From Anaerovorax sp. IOR16 (lineage in GTDB: Bacteria > Bacillota > Clostridia > Peptostreptococcales > Anaerovoracaceae): a stretch of DNA of 64,000 nt. Location of the stretch: NCBI RefSeq assembly GCF_017168145.1, contig NZ_JADQTL010000009.1, forward strand, positions 186,001-250,000, read 5' to 3'. The notes below the pieces were generated by a model. That model did no database searches, had not been told where the DNA came from, and saw only the letters and a list, made by a program, of their open reading frames with translations. This document shows, piece after piece, positions 52,684-62,530 of this stretch. Every line of letters begins with the position of its first letter. Positions within the stretch are counted from its first letter, which is position 1. A program made the translations under genes and the position numbers.

Positions 52684-53445
52684 TTACTCTTTTCCCTGAT
52701 ACCATACTTTGATCGGAGTCGGCTGAGAGGAAGAAATTGTTTTATACGATACTCTTACATATCTTGCAGTACGAAGTGGTTCTTGATAAACGACTTCGTT
52801 TGGCTTTATTAAAGTTGGTCCGGAATCATTGCAGATCATATTTTTATCGGGACTGATCTGAATATCTATTTCCACCTCTTGATGACCCAGATTTTGTATA
52901 AAGTAGGTATAGTCATCCATAGAACTGCAATCCATCCAATTGCAATATTGTACATGTTCTCTTGCAACGCAGTCTTCGATGATATTGATCAATCTATGAC
53001 TTGGATCCGGTGGTACTGTTTCCAAAAATACTTCTAAAATAGGCTTTTTGTCGTGATAAAAAGGTTCAAATTCTTTAATGCTGCAACATTCAGATTGATT
53101 ATTTGTGTATGCCCTTAAATCAAAAGGTTTTTTTCGAATCGTCTTTATTATATTTGTTACATCCCATTCGTAATAGCCTTTTTCAAAAATCATAGTACCT
53201 ACATTGTTGCTGTTTATACAAATAACAGTCGGATTATGGTTGCCCCAAATCTTTTTACAGTACATTTTAAGAGTCGCTCTTACAATGGTTTCGTTTGGAT
53301 TTGTGATAAATGGAAGAAAGGTTAGTTCTGCATTAAAATAAATGCAATCACTCCCTTTTCCTACTAATATGGTATCATTTATAATATTATCGCAATGCCT
53401 AGCAAAGCTTTTTATTTCTATGGGATTTATTTGTAGGATGCGCAT
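52684..53445 (-). CDS. DUF6385/DNRLRE-like protein
   Basis: A 253-aa protein. The N-terminal half resembles a DNRLRE-type beta domain (ATLKMYCKKIWG; GYYEWDVTNIIKTI), which is often found in extracellular proteins. The C-terminal half is like the end of its neighbour (FIQNLGHQEVEIDIQISPDKNM). No signal peptide is visible in either, so export by another route or cytoplasmic packing (for example on spores) must be considered. Confidence 0.6.
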   Translation of the reverse strand: MRILQINPIEIKSFARHCDNIINDTILVGKGSDCIYFNAELTFLPFITNPNETIVRATLKMYCKKIWGNHNPTVICINSNNVGTMIFEKGYYEWDVTNIIKTIRKKPFDLRAYTNNQSECCSIKEFEPFYHDKKPILEVFLETVPPDPSHRLINIIEDCVAREHVQYCNWMDCSSMDDYTYFIQNLGHQEVEIDIQISPDKNMICNDSGPTLIKPNEVVYQEPLRTARYVRVSYKTISSSQPTPIKVWYQGKE

Positions 53446-53530
53446 AGGTTCACTCCCTTAAAAATTTTCTTGTATTAAAATATTCATTTTATTTCGGAAG
53501 GTTACAACAGGGTGAAAGAAACACGCCATT

Positions 53531-53567
53531 AAAAAAGCCGTTTTACAGTATTTGTAAAACGACTTTA
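53531..53567 (-). terminator. Terminator of the hemerythrin gene
   Basis: AAAGtCGTTTTACA pairs with TGTAAAACGgCTTT around a short loop with one mismatch; T-run on the minus strand. Confidence 0.8.
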
Positions 53568-53596
53568 TAAAAACAATATTTATAGCAATTTTAAGG

Positions 53597-53998
53597 TTAT
53601 TTTGAACGAATGTGAGCTGCTACTTTCACATCTTCTTTTTTGATGTGATTGAGAAGCCATCCTGCAATGCTGCTGTTTACTTTACCTACTAATACAACAG
53701 TAGGCCCATCTTTTTCCAATTGGGACATTAAATCATGTACAACCTTTTTAAATTCTTCGTGATATCTTTTATGATTCACATAATCCGGATATTTACTTGC
53801 TAGTTGAAGCTTTTCTTCATCTGCAAAGTGCTTTGACGTATAATTATATAAAAAGGTAGTGGTTTCTTTCAGTGCATCTCGGCCTTTTCCTTGTGAACAA
53901 GAATTAAGTAAATTATTGAGTGCACCGATTAATTGCTTGTGTTGTTCATCAATTGTTATATTTCCGGTTTCTAAATCAGCAGTCCAATTATATGCCAT
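53597..53998 (-). CDS. Bacteriohemerythrin
   Basis: A 133-aa four-helix hemerythrin that binds O2 at a di-iron site. His and acidic ligands are in the expected pattern: IDEQHKQL, HFADEE, HKRYHEEF and HIKKED. Oxygen sensing or detoxification in an anaerobe is likely. It lies next to reverse rubrerythrin. Confidence 0.92.
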   Translation of the reverse strand: MAYNWTADLETGNITIDEQHKQLIGALNNLLNSCSQGKGRDALKETTTFLYNYTSKHFADEEKLQLASKYPDYVNHKRYHEEFKKVVHDLMSQLEKDGPTVVLVGKVNSSIAGWLLNHIKKEDVKVAAHIRSK

Positions 53999-54066
53999 AA
54001 TTATTACACTCCTTTTTTTTAATGCGTTTCATTTGTTAACGTCACGTTTGCTAATCTTAAGTGAGA

Positions 54067-54612
54067 TTAACCGAAGTATCTGTTTAATAGACCTTCAAAC
54101 GCGCATCCATGTCTTGCTTCGTCTTTTGCCATTTCATGAACGGTATCGTGAATTGCATCTAAATTTTGCTGTTTTGCCATAGTAGCTAATGCTTTTTTAC
54201 CTGCACATGCACCATTCTCCGCTTCCACACGTAACTCTAAGTTTTTCTTTGTAGAATCAGTAATTACTTCTCCTAAAAGCTCTGCGAATTTCGCAGCATG
54301 TTCTGCTTCTTCCCAAGCTGCCTTTTCATAGTACATACCAATTTCTGGATAACCTTCTCTATGAGCCACTCTAGCCATAGCAAGATACATTCCGACTTCT
54401 GTGCATTCACCCATGAAATTATCTCTAAGACCCTGTACAATTTCAGGATCAACGTCTTTTGCAACTCCTACAAAATGTTGGTCAGCCCATTCTTTTTTAC
54501 CCTCTTCTGCAAGCTTAAACTTTTCAGCAGGCACTTTACATTGTGGACATTGTGCAGGTGGCTGATCTCCTTCATGAACGTAACCGCATACGGTACAAAC
54601 CCATTTTTTCAT
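54067..54612 (-). CDS. Reverse rubrerythrin (NADH-linked peroxide reductase)
   Basis: A 181-aa protein with the rubredoxin domain at the N-terminus ([10 protein letters not shown]...CPQCK) and a ferritin-like di-iron domain after it, the reverse of classical rubrerythrin. Glu/His ligands are in [24 protein letters not shown] and [12 protein letters not shown]. In Clostridia these reduce H2O2 and O2 with electrons from NADH. ATG 54612 follows GGAGG; the reading to 54687 lacks a site. Confidence 0.9.
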   Translation of the reverse strand: MKKWVCTVCGYVHEGDQPPAQCPQCKVPAEKFKLAEEGKKEWADQHFVGVAKDVDPEIVQGLRDNFMGECTEVGMYLAMARVAHREGYPEIGMYYEKAAWEEAEHAAKFAELLGEVITDSTKKNLELRVEAENGACAGKKALATMAKQQNLDAIHDTVHEMAKDEARHGCAFEGLLNRYFG

Positions 54613-54912
54613 TTTTAAATTCCTCCATTTCAAATTATCATTTTTATCGGCATTATGCCATTTTATCAATTTTATGTGATTGCTCACGATTCATATATAC
54701 CACATAACTCAAAGTTAAAACAAAGAAAATTTTATTTATAATAAATATATTGTTCAATGCATTACTCAATTTTTTGGTTGTTACTCGATCAAATCATCCC
54801 GAAATATTTAGTATATAAAGCAGAAACTAAGATTAAAAAATGAAGTCATTGAAAAAATTGTTCGAAAATTCGAAGTTATTTATCATTTCCTTGTAAAAAC
54901 GCACAAGAATCC

Positions 54913-54940
54913 TTGCTTTTTCACGGTAAATTGATATAAT
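54913..54940 (+). promoter_or_regulatory. Promoter of the liv operon
   Basis: TTGCTT (54913-54918) and TATAAT (54935-54940), 16-bp spacer. The 380-bp gap 54613-54992 also has a TTCGAAAATTCGAA palindrome near 54860 and AT-rich runs; I see no gene in it. Confidence 0.55.
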
Positions 54941-54992
54941 TAAAAGGGTCTTATTAAATAGGGAAACCCTATCATTTTAAGGAGGAGAGACA

Positions 54993-56162
54993 ATGAAAAA
55001 GATATCCCTTATGCTGGTATTAGTGATGATTTTATCAGCATTTATGGCGGGCTGTGGCGACAGCGGCGCCGATTCCGGAGCGTTACCGGAAAAAATTATT
55101 GTTGGAGTGTTCGAACCGCTTACTGGTGCCAATGCAGGCGGTGGTGAACTAGAGCTACAGGGAATTGAACTGGCTCACGAAATGTTTCCGACTGTGACCA
55201 TTGATGGAACAGAAATACCTGTAGAACTTGCAATTGCTGATAACAAGTCAGATAAAACAGAAGCATCCAATGCGGCAAGAAATCTTGTTGACAGCAAGGG
55301 TGCACATATTGTAGTCGGCAGCTGGGGAAGTGGATTCTCCATGGCAGCAGGTCCGATTTTTGAGGATTCAGAAGTGCCTGCAATCGGTACATCATGTACA
55401 AACCCTTTGGTAACCAAAGGCATGCCATACTATTTCCGTGTTTGCTTTATTGATCCGTTCCAGGGTACAGTAATGGCAAAATATGCATTTGATGAAGGAT
55501 TTAAAAAGATTGCGGTTGTTCAGGAAGTATCCAATGATTACGCAGTCTCCTTAGCAGCTTTCTTCAAGGATGCATTTACAGAATTAACGGGAGATGATAA
55601 TTGTATCGTAAGCACTTTAAACTATAATACAAACGATCAGGATTTCAGTGCACAGCTTACAGATATTAAGAATTCCGGTGCGGAAGCGATTTTTGCACCA
55701 GGTAATTTTACAGAAACCGCTCTTTTGATGAAACAAGCAAGAGAATTAGGAATTGATTTACAGTTCTTAGGCGGAGATACTTGGGAAACACCACCGCTTC
55801 TTGAAATTGCAGGAGACGCTGCAGAAGGTGCTGTTTATTCTTCCTTCTATGATCCGGCAGCTCCTTTAACTGAAATGACTGCAACATTCTTAGATGCTTA
55901 TGCTGCAAAGTATGGTGATGAACAGCCGGCAGGTGTAACTGCATGTGGATTTGATGCTTACTTACTTGCACTTGATGCGATTCAAAGAGCAGGAAGTGCA
56001 GATGGTCCGGCAATTCGAGATACTTTAGCAGAGACAAAGGATTTTGAAGGTGCAGCTGGTTTTGTTACTTTAGATGAAAATGGCGATGCAATTAAGCCTG
56101 CCGTAATTAAAACGGTTAAGGATGGGCAGTTTGTATATAAGAGTTTTGTAGAGCCGTTCTAA
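54993..56162 (+). CDS. livJ: Branched-chain amino-acid binding lipoprotein LivJ 1
   Basis: A 389-aa solute-binding lipoprotein (signal ending FMAGC, SPase II). Type I periplasmic-binding fold: IIVGVFEPLTGANAGGG, LAIADNKSDKTEASNAAR, TSCTNPLVT, FDAYLLALDAI. Substrate is probably a branched-chain or other amino acid. GGAGGAGA precedes the start; a 22-nt stem follows the gene before livH. Confidence 0.88.
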   Translation: MKKISLMLVLVMILSAFMAGCGDSGADSGALPEKIIVGVFEPLTGANAGGGELELQGIELAHEMFPTVTIDGTEIPVELAIADNKSDKTEASNAARNLVDSKGAHIVVGSWGSGFSMAAGPIFEDSEVPAIGTSCTNPLVTKGMPYYFRVCFIDPFQGTVMAKYAFDEGFKKIAVVQEVSNDYAVSLAAFFKDAFTELTGDDNCIVSTLNYNTNDQDFSAQLTDIKNSGAEAIFAPGNFTETALLMKQARELGIDLQFLGGDTWETPPLLEIAGDAAEGAVYSSFYDPAAPLTEMTATFLDAYAAKYGDEQPAGVTACGFDAYLLALDAIQRAGSADGPAIRDTLAETKDFEGAAGFVTLDENGDAIKPAVIKTVKDGQFVYKSFVEPF

Positions 56163-56259
56163 TGAATTAATAGATTTATTTTGAATCATGAATGCAGCTT
56201 CCAAATGAAGCTGCATCCATGATTCTGTTTTAAGTAGAAATTAGAGGAGAAATTATCAT

Positions 56260-57153
56260 ATGACATTGTCCGCTTTTATGCAAAATGTGGCAAATGCGGT
56301 GTCTTTGGGAAGTTTATATGCTTTGCTTGCCATTGGCTATACCATGGTATACGGAATCCTACGTCTGATTAACTTTGCACACGGCGAAATTTTTATGCTG
56401 GGTGCATATTTTGCTTTTTATGCGGTTTCCGTTTTCCTACTACCTTGGTATATTGCATTTCCAATGGCGATTTTAATAACTGCAATTTTTGGTGTTTTAC
56501 TGGAGAGAGTAGCTTATAAGCCCCTGAGAAATGCACCGAGAATTGCGATTATGATGTCTGCCATAGGCGCATCTTATTTAATTCAGAATGTAGGAATTTT
56601 AGTGTTTGGAGGTGTTCCGGTATCTTTTCCGAACATCCCGATTTTTAGTCAAGTTTGCAAGGTTGGAGGCATTAGTATTGCCCGTGTTTCTTTCGTGATT
56701 CCGGTTGTTACTTTAATTGCACTGGCTGTTTTATTTTACATAATTAATAAAACAAAGGTTGGAACCGCAATGCGTGCTGTTTCCAAAGATTATGAAGCTG
56801 CGCGTTTGATGGGTATTGATGTAAATACGATCATTACCTTTACCTTTGGAATCGGTTCGGTTATGGCTGCAATCGGTGCAATCTTATGGGGAATGAAATA
56901 CCCTTCCTTGATTCCAACGTTAGGTTTGATGCCTGGTTTAAAATGTTTTATTGCAGCAGTTGTTGGCGGTATTGGAGATGTACGCGGTGCTGTAATCGGA
57001 GGTTTTATAATTGGTATCCTTGAAATTATGATCGTGGCTTTTTTCCCAGATCTATCCGGCTATCGTGATGCTTTTGCATTTGTATTACTGATTGTCATTT
57101 TGCTTGTAAAACCAACTGGCTTAATGGGAAAATCAGCGATTGAGAAAGTATAG
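56260..57153 (+). CDS. livH: Branched-chain amino-acid ABC permease LivH
   Basis: A 297-aa permease with about eight helices: LGSLYALLAIGYTMVYGILRLINFAHGEIFMLGAY at the start of the family fold (only the first part shown as LINFAHGEIFMLGAY) and VVGGIGDVRGAVIGGF. Its partner LivM follows. The gap from livJ holds an imperfect hairpin (GAATCATG...CATGATTC). Confidence 0.93.
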   Translation: MTLSAFMQNVANAVSLGSLYALLAIGYTMVYGILRLINFAHGEIFMLGAYFAFYAVSVFLLPWYIAFPMAILITAIFGVLLERVAYKPLRNAPRIAIMMSAIGASYLIQNVGILVFGGVPVSFPNIPIFSQVCKVGGISIARVSFVIPVVTLIALAVLFYIINKTKVGTAMRAVSKDYEAARLMGIDVNTIITFTFGIGSVMAAIGAILWGMKYPSLIPTLGLMPGLKCFIAAVVGGIGDVRGAVIGGFIIGILEIMIVAFFPDLSGYRDAFAFVLLIVILLVKPTGLMGKSAIEKV

Positions 57154-57161
57154 GGGGTGCC

Positions 57162-58334
57162 ATGATGAATGCATTAAGAACGATGAATCATGACCGACGT
57201 AATCAAATTTTGACGGCGCTTGCTATTGTATTGGTTGCTGTTTTGTTAGTCATTGCAAATATGACCTTAAGTAAATATCATTTAAGATTATTAAATTTAG
57301 GTGGAATTTACGTTATTTTATCTTTAAGTATGATTTTAATCAATGGATTTGTCGGATTATTTTCCTTGGGGCATGCAGGATTTATGGCGATTGGTGCCTA
57401 TACCTGTGCTTTGCTTACTATGGAACCGGCAGAAAAAGCAGTAAACTTTTATTTGAAGCCAATTGTGCCATGGCTTGGTGAAATGCATATGGGATTTTTA
57501 CCAGCAATGCTGATTGGCGGTATTTTGGCTGCAATCATAGGATTCTTGATTGGCTGGCCGGTACTTCGATTAAACGATGATTACTTGGCAATTGCTACAT
57601 TAGGATTTGCTGAAATCATTCGTATCGTTTTAACAAATTTACAAACGATAACAAATGGTTCTTTAGGATTAAAGGGACTCCCTAAAATGGAGATTGATGT
57701 TTTTGGATTGTTACCGGAATCCATGCATGGTATACTCGTATTAAATTTGTCTGCATGCATTTGGATTGCAGTTATCATTACAATATTGTTTTTTGTACGC
57801 TTGATACGAGGAAGTTATGGTAAGGCATTTAAAGCGATTCGAGAAGATGAAATTGCAGCCGAAGCAATGGGAATTGATGTGTTTCACCATAAACTCTTGG
57901 CCTTTGTCATTGCCAGCTTCTTTGCAGGAATCGGCGGTGCGCTTTTGGGAAACATTATGCAGACAATCGATCCGCTTATGTTCCGATTCCTTATGACATA
58001 TAATGTTGTCTTGATTGTTGTAATCGGTGGCATCGGAAGCTTGACTGGCGGAGTTTTGGCAGCTATTATTGTAACCATTTTTATGGAATTGTTAAGATTT
58101 TTAGATGCATCTTGGATGCTGGGACCGGTACAAGTACCTGGAACTGCTGGTGTTCGTATGGTGGTATTTTCTATCATATTAATGGTAATGGTTATTTTTA
58201 AACCGCAGGGTATTATGGGACGACGTGAATTTTCTTGGGATTGGTTTCTTAGTATTCCAACTCAAATAAAAGAATTTTCTTTGAATAGATCCAAGAAAGA
58301 AGCATCTGCGGATTCTAAGAAAGGATGTGAGTAA
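57162..58334 (+). CDS. livM: Branched-chain amino-acid ABC permease LivM
   Basis: A 390-aa permease. LFSLGHAGFMAIGAYTCAL and VIGGIGSLTGGVLAAI are family blocks. Its C-terminal basic tail (NRSKKEASADSKKG) is cytoplasmic. It is close to livG, with the start of livG just after its stop. Confidence 0.93.
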   Translation: MMNALRTMNHDRRNQILTALAIVLVAVLLVIANMTLSKYHLRLLNLGGIYVILSLSMILINGFVGLFSLGHAGFMAIGAYTCALLTMEPAEKAVNFYLKPIVPWLGEMHMGFLPAMLIGGILAAIIGFLIGWPVLRLNDDYLAIATLGFAEIIRIVLTNLQTITNGSLGLKGLPKMEIDVFGLLPESMHGILVLNLSACIWIAVIITILFFVRLIRGSYGKAFKAIREDEIAAEAMGIDVFHHKLLAFVIASFFAGIGGALLGNIMQTIDPLMFRFLMTYNVVLIVVIGGIGSLTGGVLAAIIVTIFMELLRFLDASWMLGPVQVPGTAGVRMVVFSIILMVMVIFKPQGIMGRREFSWDWFLSIPTQIKEFSLNRSKKEASADSKKGCE

Positions 58335-58335
58335 T

Positions 58336-59097
58336 ATGTCTTTGCTTAGAACGCAAAATATGACGATACGTTTTGGTGGTGTTGTTGCGGTAAAGGATTT
58401 GAATTTACGCCTTGAAAAAGGTGAGATTATTGGCTTGATTGGTCCGAATGGTGCAGGAAAAACAACTGCATTTAATATGGTTTCAGGCGTATATAAACCC
58501 ACTGAGGGAAAAATTTTCTTAAATGAAGGGGATATTACTGGTCAAAAACCGAATAATATTACTAAGCTTGGTATTGCAAGAACGTTTCAAAACATTCGTT
58601 TATTCAAAGATTTGACCGTTTTGGATAATGTTATTATAGCGAATCATCTTCGCTTAAAAAGCAATTGGATTTCTTCTGTTTTAAGAACATCGAATTATGT
58701 AAGCCAAGAAAATGAAATGGAAGAACGCTCTTTAGATTTATTGGAAAAAGTAGGTCTTTTGGATGTGAAAGATGAAAAGGCGTATTCTTTGCCTTATGGG
58801 AAGCAGCGCCGTCTAGAAATTGCAAGAGCTTTAGCGACTAAACCTCAAATTCTTCTTTTGGATGAACCGGCTGCCGGCATGAATCCGCAGGAATCCGATG
58901 AATTGATGCAATTTGTTGGAAGAATTCGTGATGAATTTGACCTTTCTGTGCTGATGATTGAGCACCATATGCAGGTAGTTATGGGTATTTGTGACCGTAT
59001 TTATGTATTAGAGTATGGTATTAACATCGCGGAGGGGACTCCAAAGGAGATACAAAGCAATCAAAAAGTTATCGATGCTTACTTGGGGGTGGAATAA
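58336..59097 (+). CDS. livG: Branched-chain amino-acid ABC ATPase LivG
   Basis: A 253-aa ATPase. Walker A GPNGAGKTT, family stretch GIARTFQNIRLFKDLTVLDN, degenerate signature LPYGKQRRLEIARAL (as usual for LivG) and Walker B ILLLDEPAAGMNP. ATG 58336 has AAAGGATGTGA; GTG 58327 overlaps livM. Confidence 0.93.
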   Translation: MSLLRTQNMTIRFGGVVAVKDLNLRLEKGEIIGLIGPNGAGKTTAFNMVSGVYKPTEGKIFLNEGDITGQKPNNITKLGIARTFQNIRLFKDLTVLDNVIIANHLRLKSNWISSVLRTSNYVSQENEMEERSLDLLEKVGLLDVKDEKAYSLPYGKQRRLEIARALATKPQILLLDEPAAGMNPQESDELMQFVGRIRDEFDLSVLMIEHHMQVVMGICDRIYVLEYGINIAEGTPKEIQSNQKVIDAYLGVE

Positions 59098-59099
59098 TC

Positions 59100-59804
59100 A
59101 TGTTAAAAATTGAGAATTTAAACGTACATTATGGTGGAATTCATGCCCTGCGAGGTATCAGCTTGGAAGTGCCGGATGGCAAAATCATATCTTTGATCGG
59201 TGCAAATGGCGCTGGTAAAAGTACAACTTTAAAGTCAGTTATGGGTCTTGTTCCTAAAACAGAAGGCAGCATTGTATGTGATGGGGTAGATATTACAAAT
59301 TTAAAGACGAAGGATATGGTCAAGGAAGGGATTATTCTTTGTCCAGAAGGTCGTCGTGTATTTCCGGATTTGACGGTTGCAGAGAATGTTATGCTAGGAG
59401 CGTATGTAAGAAAAGATAAAGAGCAGATTGCAAAGGATGAAAAATGGGTGTATAATTTATTTCCGCGGCTGGAAGAAAGAAAATGGCAGCAGGCGGGTAC
59501 ACTTTCCGGCGGAGAACAGCAAATGCTTGCAGTGGCTCGTTCGCTTATGAGTAAGCCTAAGCTGTTAATGATGGATGAACCATCTTTAGGATTGGCTCCG
59601 ATTATTGTAAAAAATATTTTTAATATAATTAAGGAAATCAATCAAGTTGGGGTAAATGTACTACTCATTGAGCAAAATGCGAAGGCTGCTTTGGAAATAT
59701 CGGATTACGGTTATGTAATGGAAACCGGGAAAATTATATTATCCGGGCCGGGAAAAGAACTGTTGCAAAACGATGGAGTTCGAAAAGCATATTTAGGAGA
59801 ATAA
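59100..59804 (+). CDS. livF: Branched-chain amino-acid ABC ATPase LivF
   Basis: A 234-aa ATPase. Walker A GANGAGKST, CPEGRRVFPDLTVAENV, LSGGEQQMLAVARSLM and Walker B LLMMDEPSLGLAP. Forms the ATPase heterodimer with LivG. It starts 2 bp after livG's stop. Confidence 0.93.
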   Translation: MLKIENLNVHYGGIHALRGISLEVPDGKIISLIGANGAGKSTTLKSVMGLVPKTEGSIVCDGVDITNLKTKDMVKEGIILCPEGRRVFPDLTVAENVMLGAYVRKDKEQIAKDEKWVYNLFPRLEERKWQQAGTLSGGEQQMLAVARSLMSKPKLLMMDEPSLGLAPIIVKNIFNIIKEINQVGVNVLLIEQNAKAALEISDYGYVMETGKIILSGPGKELLQNDGVRKAYLGE

Positions 59805-59811
59805 CAAAAGG

Positions 59812-61014
59812 ATGGCACAAAAGAGAAAGAGAAGGATTGCATTGCTTTGCAGTGTGGTTGTCTTACTAATGAGTCTGCTTGGTGGCTGTGCGACTTTCGA
59901 AAACTTCCAACAGGGTTTCTTTACAAAGAAAACAGAGGAAGTGGTTCGCTTTGGAGTTTATCAGCCTTTATCCGGTGCAGATAAAGAAGCGGCAGCACTG
60001 GAAGTAAAAGGAATTGAACTTGCACATAAATTGTTTCCGCAAGCTTTAGGGAAACAGGTGGAACTGATTTATGCAGATAATAAATCGGATGTATTTGCTG
60101 CAGAAGCGGCGGCAAAGGAATTGGTAGAAAAACGTGTGGCTTTGGTATTAGGGAGCTATGGAAATGCGTTGAGCTTGGTTGGAAGTGATGTTTTTAAAGA
60201 AGAAAAAATTCCTGCCATTGCTGCAACCTGTACAAATCCATTAGTAACCAGCAGTAGTGACTTTTATTTCAGGGCATGCTTTGTAGACTCTTTTCAAGGA
60301 AATGCAGCGGCGAAGTTTGTAAATGAAAGCTTAGGCGTTACGCAAGCGATTGTTATGAAACAAACGGATAACGATTATGCCTCTGCAATGTCTCAAATGT
60401 TTTCGGATAAATTGGTTGCTCTCACAGGTGATCCCAATGCAATTATAAATACTTTGGAATTTAAAAAAGGTGATACAGACTATTCGGCACAATTGGATGC
60501 AATTTCAGCCTCTGGCGTACCGATTGTTTACTTGCCTTGTACCGAAGAAGAAGGAATTACAATTTTAAAACAAGCAAAGGAAAAAGGGATTACTGCTACT
60601 TTTGTAGGAACCGATAAATGGGATACGGAGAACTTCTTAAAAAAAGGTGGACAAGCAGTGGAAGGTGCAGCTTTCACAACACTATTTGATGCGGAATCAT
60701 CTTTGACAGAGATGAGCCAGCTTTTTTTAGAATCCTATCAAAAAGAATATGGAGTAGAAGAAAAACCTGAAAGTGCAGTTGCTTTAGGTTTTGATGCATA
60801 TTTATTGGCGGTGAATGCATTGAATAATGCAGGAACGGCGCTTAATGGTGAAGCAATTCGCGACCAGCTTTTTAAAACCAAAGAATTTCAAGGTGCAACC
60901 GGAAGTATTTCATTAAACTTAACTGGCGATCCGGTTAAATCGGTTGTCATTGAAGCGGTTGAAAATGGCGCGTTTGTGCATAAATATACAGCTGAACCTA
61001 CTTGGGGACAGTAA
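59812..61014 (+). CDS. Branched-chain amino-acid binding lipoprotein LivJ 2
   Basis: A 400-aa second binding lipoprotein (signal ending LLGGC) at the other end of the same operon. It is related to LivJ 1 (ELIYADNKSDVFAAEAAAK, TCTNPLVTSSSDFYFRACFVD) but quite diverged, so a second substrate feeding the same permease is likely. It is coupled to livF (8 bp). Confidence 0.87.
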   Translation: MAQKRKRRIALLCSVVVLLMSLLGGCATFENFQQGFFTKKTEEVVRFGVYQPLSGADKEAAALEVKGIELAHKLFPQALGKQVELIYADNKSDVFAAEAAAKELVEKRVALVLGSYGNALSLVGSDVFKEEKIPAIAATCTNPLVTSSSDFYFRACFVDSFQGNAAAKFVNESLGVTQAIVMKQTDNDYASAMSQMFSDKLVALTGDPNAIINTLEFKKGDTDYSAQLDAISASGVPIVYLPCTEEEGITILKQAKEKGITATFVGTDKWDTENFLKKGGQAVEGAAFTTLFDAESSLTEMSQLFLESYQKEYGVEEKPESAVALGFDAYLLAVNALNNAGTALNGEAIRDQLFKTKEFQGATGSISLNLTGDPVKSVVIEAVENGAFVHKYTAEPTWGQ

Positions 61015-61029
61015 GAAAGAAAGGAAAAA

Positions 61030-61254
61030 ATGATGGAAGAAAAAATTATAGCTGCATTAGATAATATTAGACCGTTTTTACAAAGAGACGGTGGTGATGT
61101 GGAATTTGTCGAGCTTACTGCAGATAATGTGGTAAAAGTAAGATTGCAGGGACATTGTGCAGGTTGCCCACATGCACAGATGACGATTAAGCAAGGTATT
61201 GAACGTTTATTAAAAGAGCAGTATCCGGAAATTACTGCAGTTGAAAGTGTGTAA
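61030..61254 (+). CDS. NifU C-terminal domain protein
   Basis: A 74-aa NifU-like scaffold: RPFLQRDGGDVEFVEL, then CAGCPHAQMTIKQGIE with the CxxC cluster site. Nfu-type proteins carry Fe-S clusters to target enzymes. GAAAGGA precedes the start, and 15 bp separate it from the LivJ 2 stop. Confidence 0.9.
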   Translation: MMEEKIIAALDNIRPFLQRDGGDVEFVELTADNVVKVRLQGHCAGCPHAQMTIKQGIERLLKEQYPEITAVESV

Positions 61255-61266
61255 AGAGGGTTAGGA

Positions 61267-62517
61267 ATGACAGCAATGCAGGGGGATAAAAGAAGAAACA
61301 ACAGAAGAAGACAGATGCGTACAAGAAGACGTATATTTTTTGGAGGGTTAATCGGAATAGTAATGTTCATAGCGGGAGTATTTTTATTCCCGCTATTTTC
61401 GCATAATGGGTTAGACATTGCATTAGAACCGGAACCTATGATAGAAGAGCCCATTGATTTGAAAATTTCTTGTGTGGGTGATGTAATGGTTCATAAACCA
61501 CAGTTGGAAGCACAATATAACATAGAAACAGATTCCTATGATTTTACAAACAACTTTGAATATGTAAAAAAATACATAGAGAGTGCTGATGTTGCACTTT
61601 GTAACGTGGAAACGACATTTCGAGGAGAACCGTATTCAGGGTATCCATTGTTTAGTGCACCGGAAACCTTAGCGAATGCATTGAAAGATGCTGGATTTGA
61701 CGTTGCCATAACCGCAAATAATCACATGATGGATACGGGATTTTCAGGAATGCAGCGAACCATTGATGTATTGAGAGAAGCTGGGTTTGCTACGGTTGGA
61801 TCTAGGAAAGCTGGAGAATCCAGATATGCATTAGTTAATGCAAAAGACGTTAAAATTGCAGTGATGGCTTATACTTATGAGACACCAAGCCAAAATGGCC
61901 AGACATCAATTAATGGAAACGTATTAAATTCAGAAGCGGAAGAATTAATCAATCATTTTAATTACAATACTTTAGATGAAGACCTGCAACATCTTGCGGA
62001 TGATATAAAAAAAGCAAGAGAGGAAGGCGCTGACATTGTAATTAGTTATTTTCATTGGGGTGAAGAATACCAGCGTTCACCGAATGATTGGCAGCAAAAC
62101 ATTGCACGAAGAGCTGCTGATATGGGAGTCGATATCGTTTTTGCTTCACACCCACATGTACTTCAGGGAATGGAAATCATCGAAAACCCAAATACGGGAA
62201 AGAAAGTACCGGTTTTCTATTCTATGGGAAATTTTATTTCCAATCAGAGATTGGAAACATTAAATAATCGATACACAGAACAGGGTATGATCGCAACGGT
62301 AAATCTTTCTTATATGAAAAGTACGGGACAGATATTAACGATAGCTCAAGAGGTAATGCCGACATGGGTGGATAAGTATATTTCCAAAGGAAAATTAGTT
62401 TATACCATTGTACCGCTTAATGAAGATTTAGTAAACAATCCATCTTTAAAGAATTCTGGGCATATCAACCGTGCGCAGCAAGCGTTGGATGATGTAAATG
62501 CATTGCTTTCAAATTAA
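61267..62517 (+). CDS. CapA family metallophosphatase-like protein
   Basis: A 416-aa protein: basic N-terminus, one membrane helix (GGLIGIVMFIAGVFLF), then a CapA/PgsA domain of the calcineurin-like type (ISCVGDVMVHKP, NVETTF, ANNHMMDTGF, YFHWGEEYQ, ASHPHVLQG, YSMGNFISNQ). Family members act in poly-gamma-glutamate export; no capBC genes are nearby, so that role is not supported here. Confidence 0.85.
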   Translation: MTAMQGDKRRNNRRRQMRTRRRIFFGGLIGIVMFIAGVFLFPLFSHNGLDIALEPEPMIEEPIDLKISCVGDVMVHKPQLEAQYNIETDSYDFTNNFEYVKKYIESADVALCNVETTFRGEPYSGYPLFSAPETLANALKDAGFDVAITANNHMMDTGFSGMQRTIDVLREAGFATVGSRKAGESRYALVNAKDVKIAVMAYTYETPSQNGQTSINGNVLNSEAEELINHFNYNTLDEDLQHLADDIKKAREEGADIVISYFHWGEEYQRSPNDWQQNIARRAADMGVDIVFASHPHVLQGMEIIENPNTGKKVPVFYSMGNFISNQRLETLNNRYTEQGMIATVNLSYMKSTGQILTIAQEVMPTWVDKYISKGKLVYTIVPLNEDLVNNPSLKNSGHINRAQQALDDVNALLSN

Positions 62518-62530
62518 AGGAGGTATGTGA

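Noticed and set aside
54613-54760. PerR box upstream of reverse rubrerythrin
   Set aside because: The AT-rich TTATTTATAATAAATA only partly fits the PerR consensus and cannot be told from base composition.
61267-62517. Poly-gamma-glutamate capsule locus
   Set aside because: Only a CapA-like gene is present; no capB or capC is nearby.
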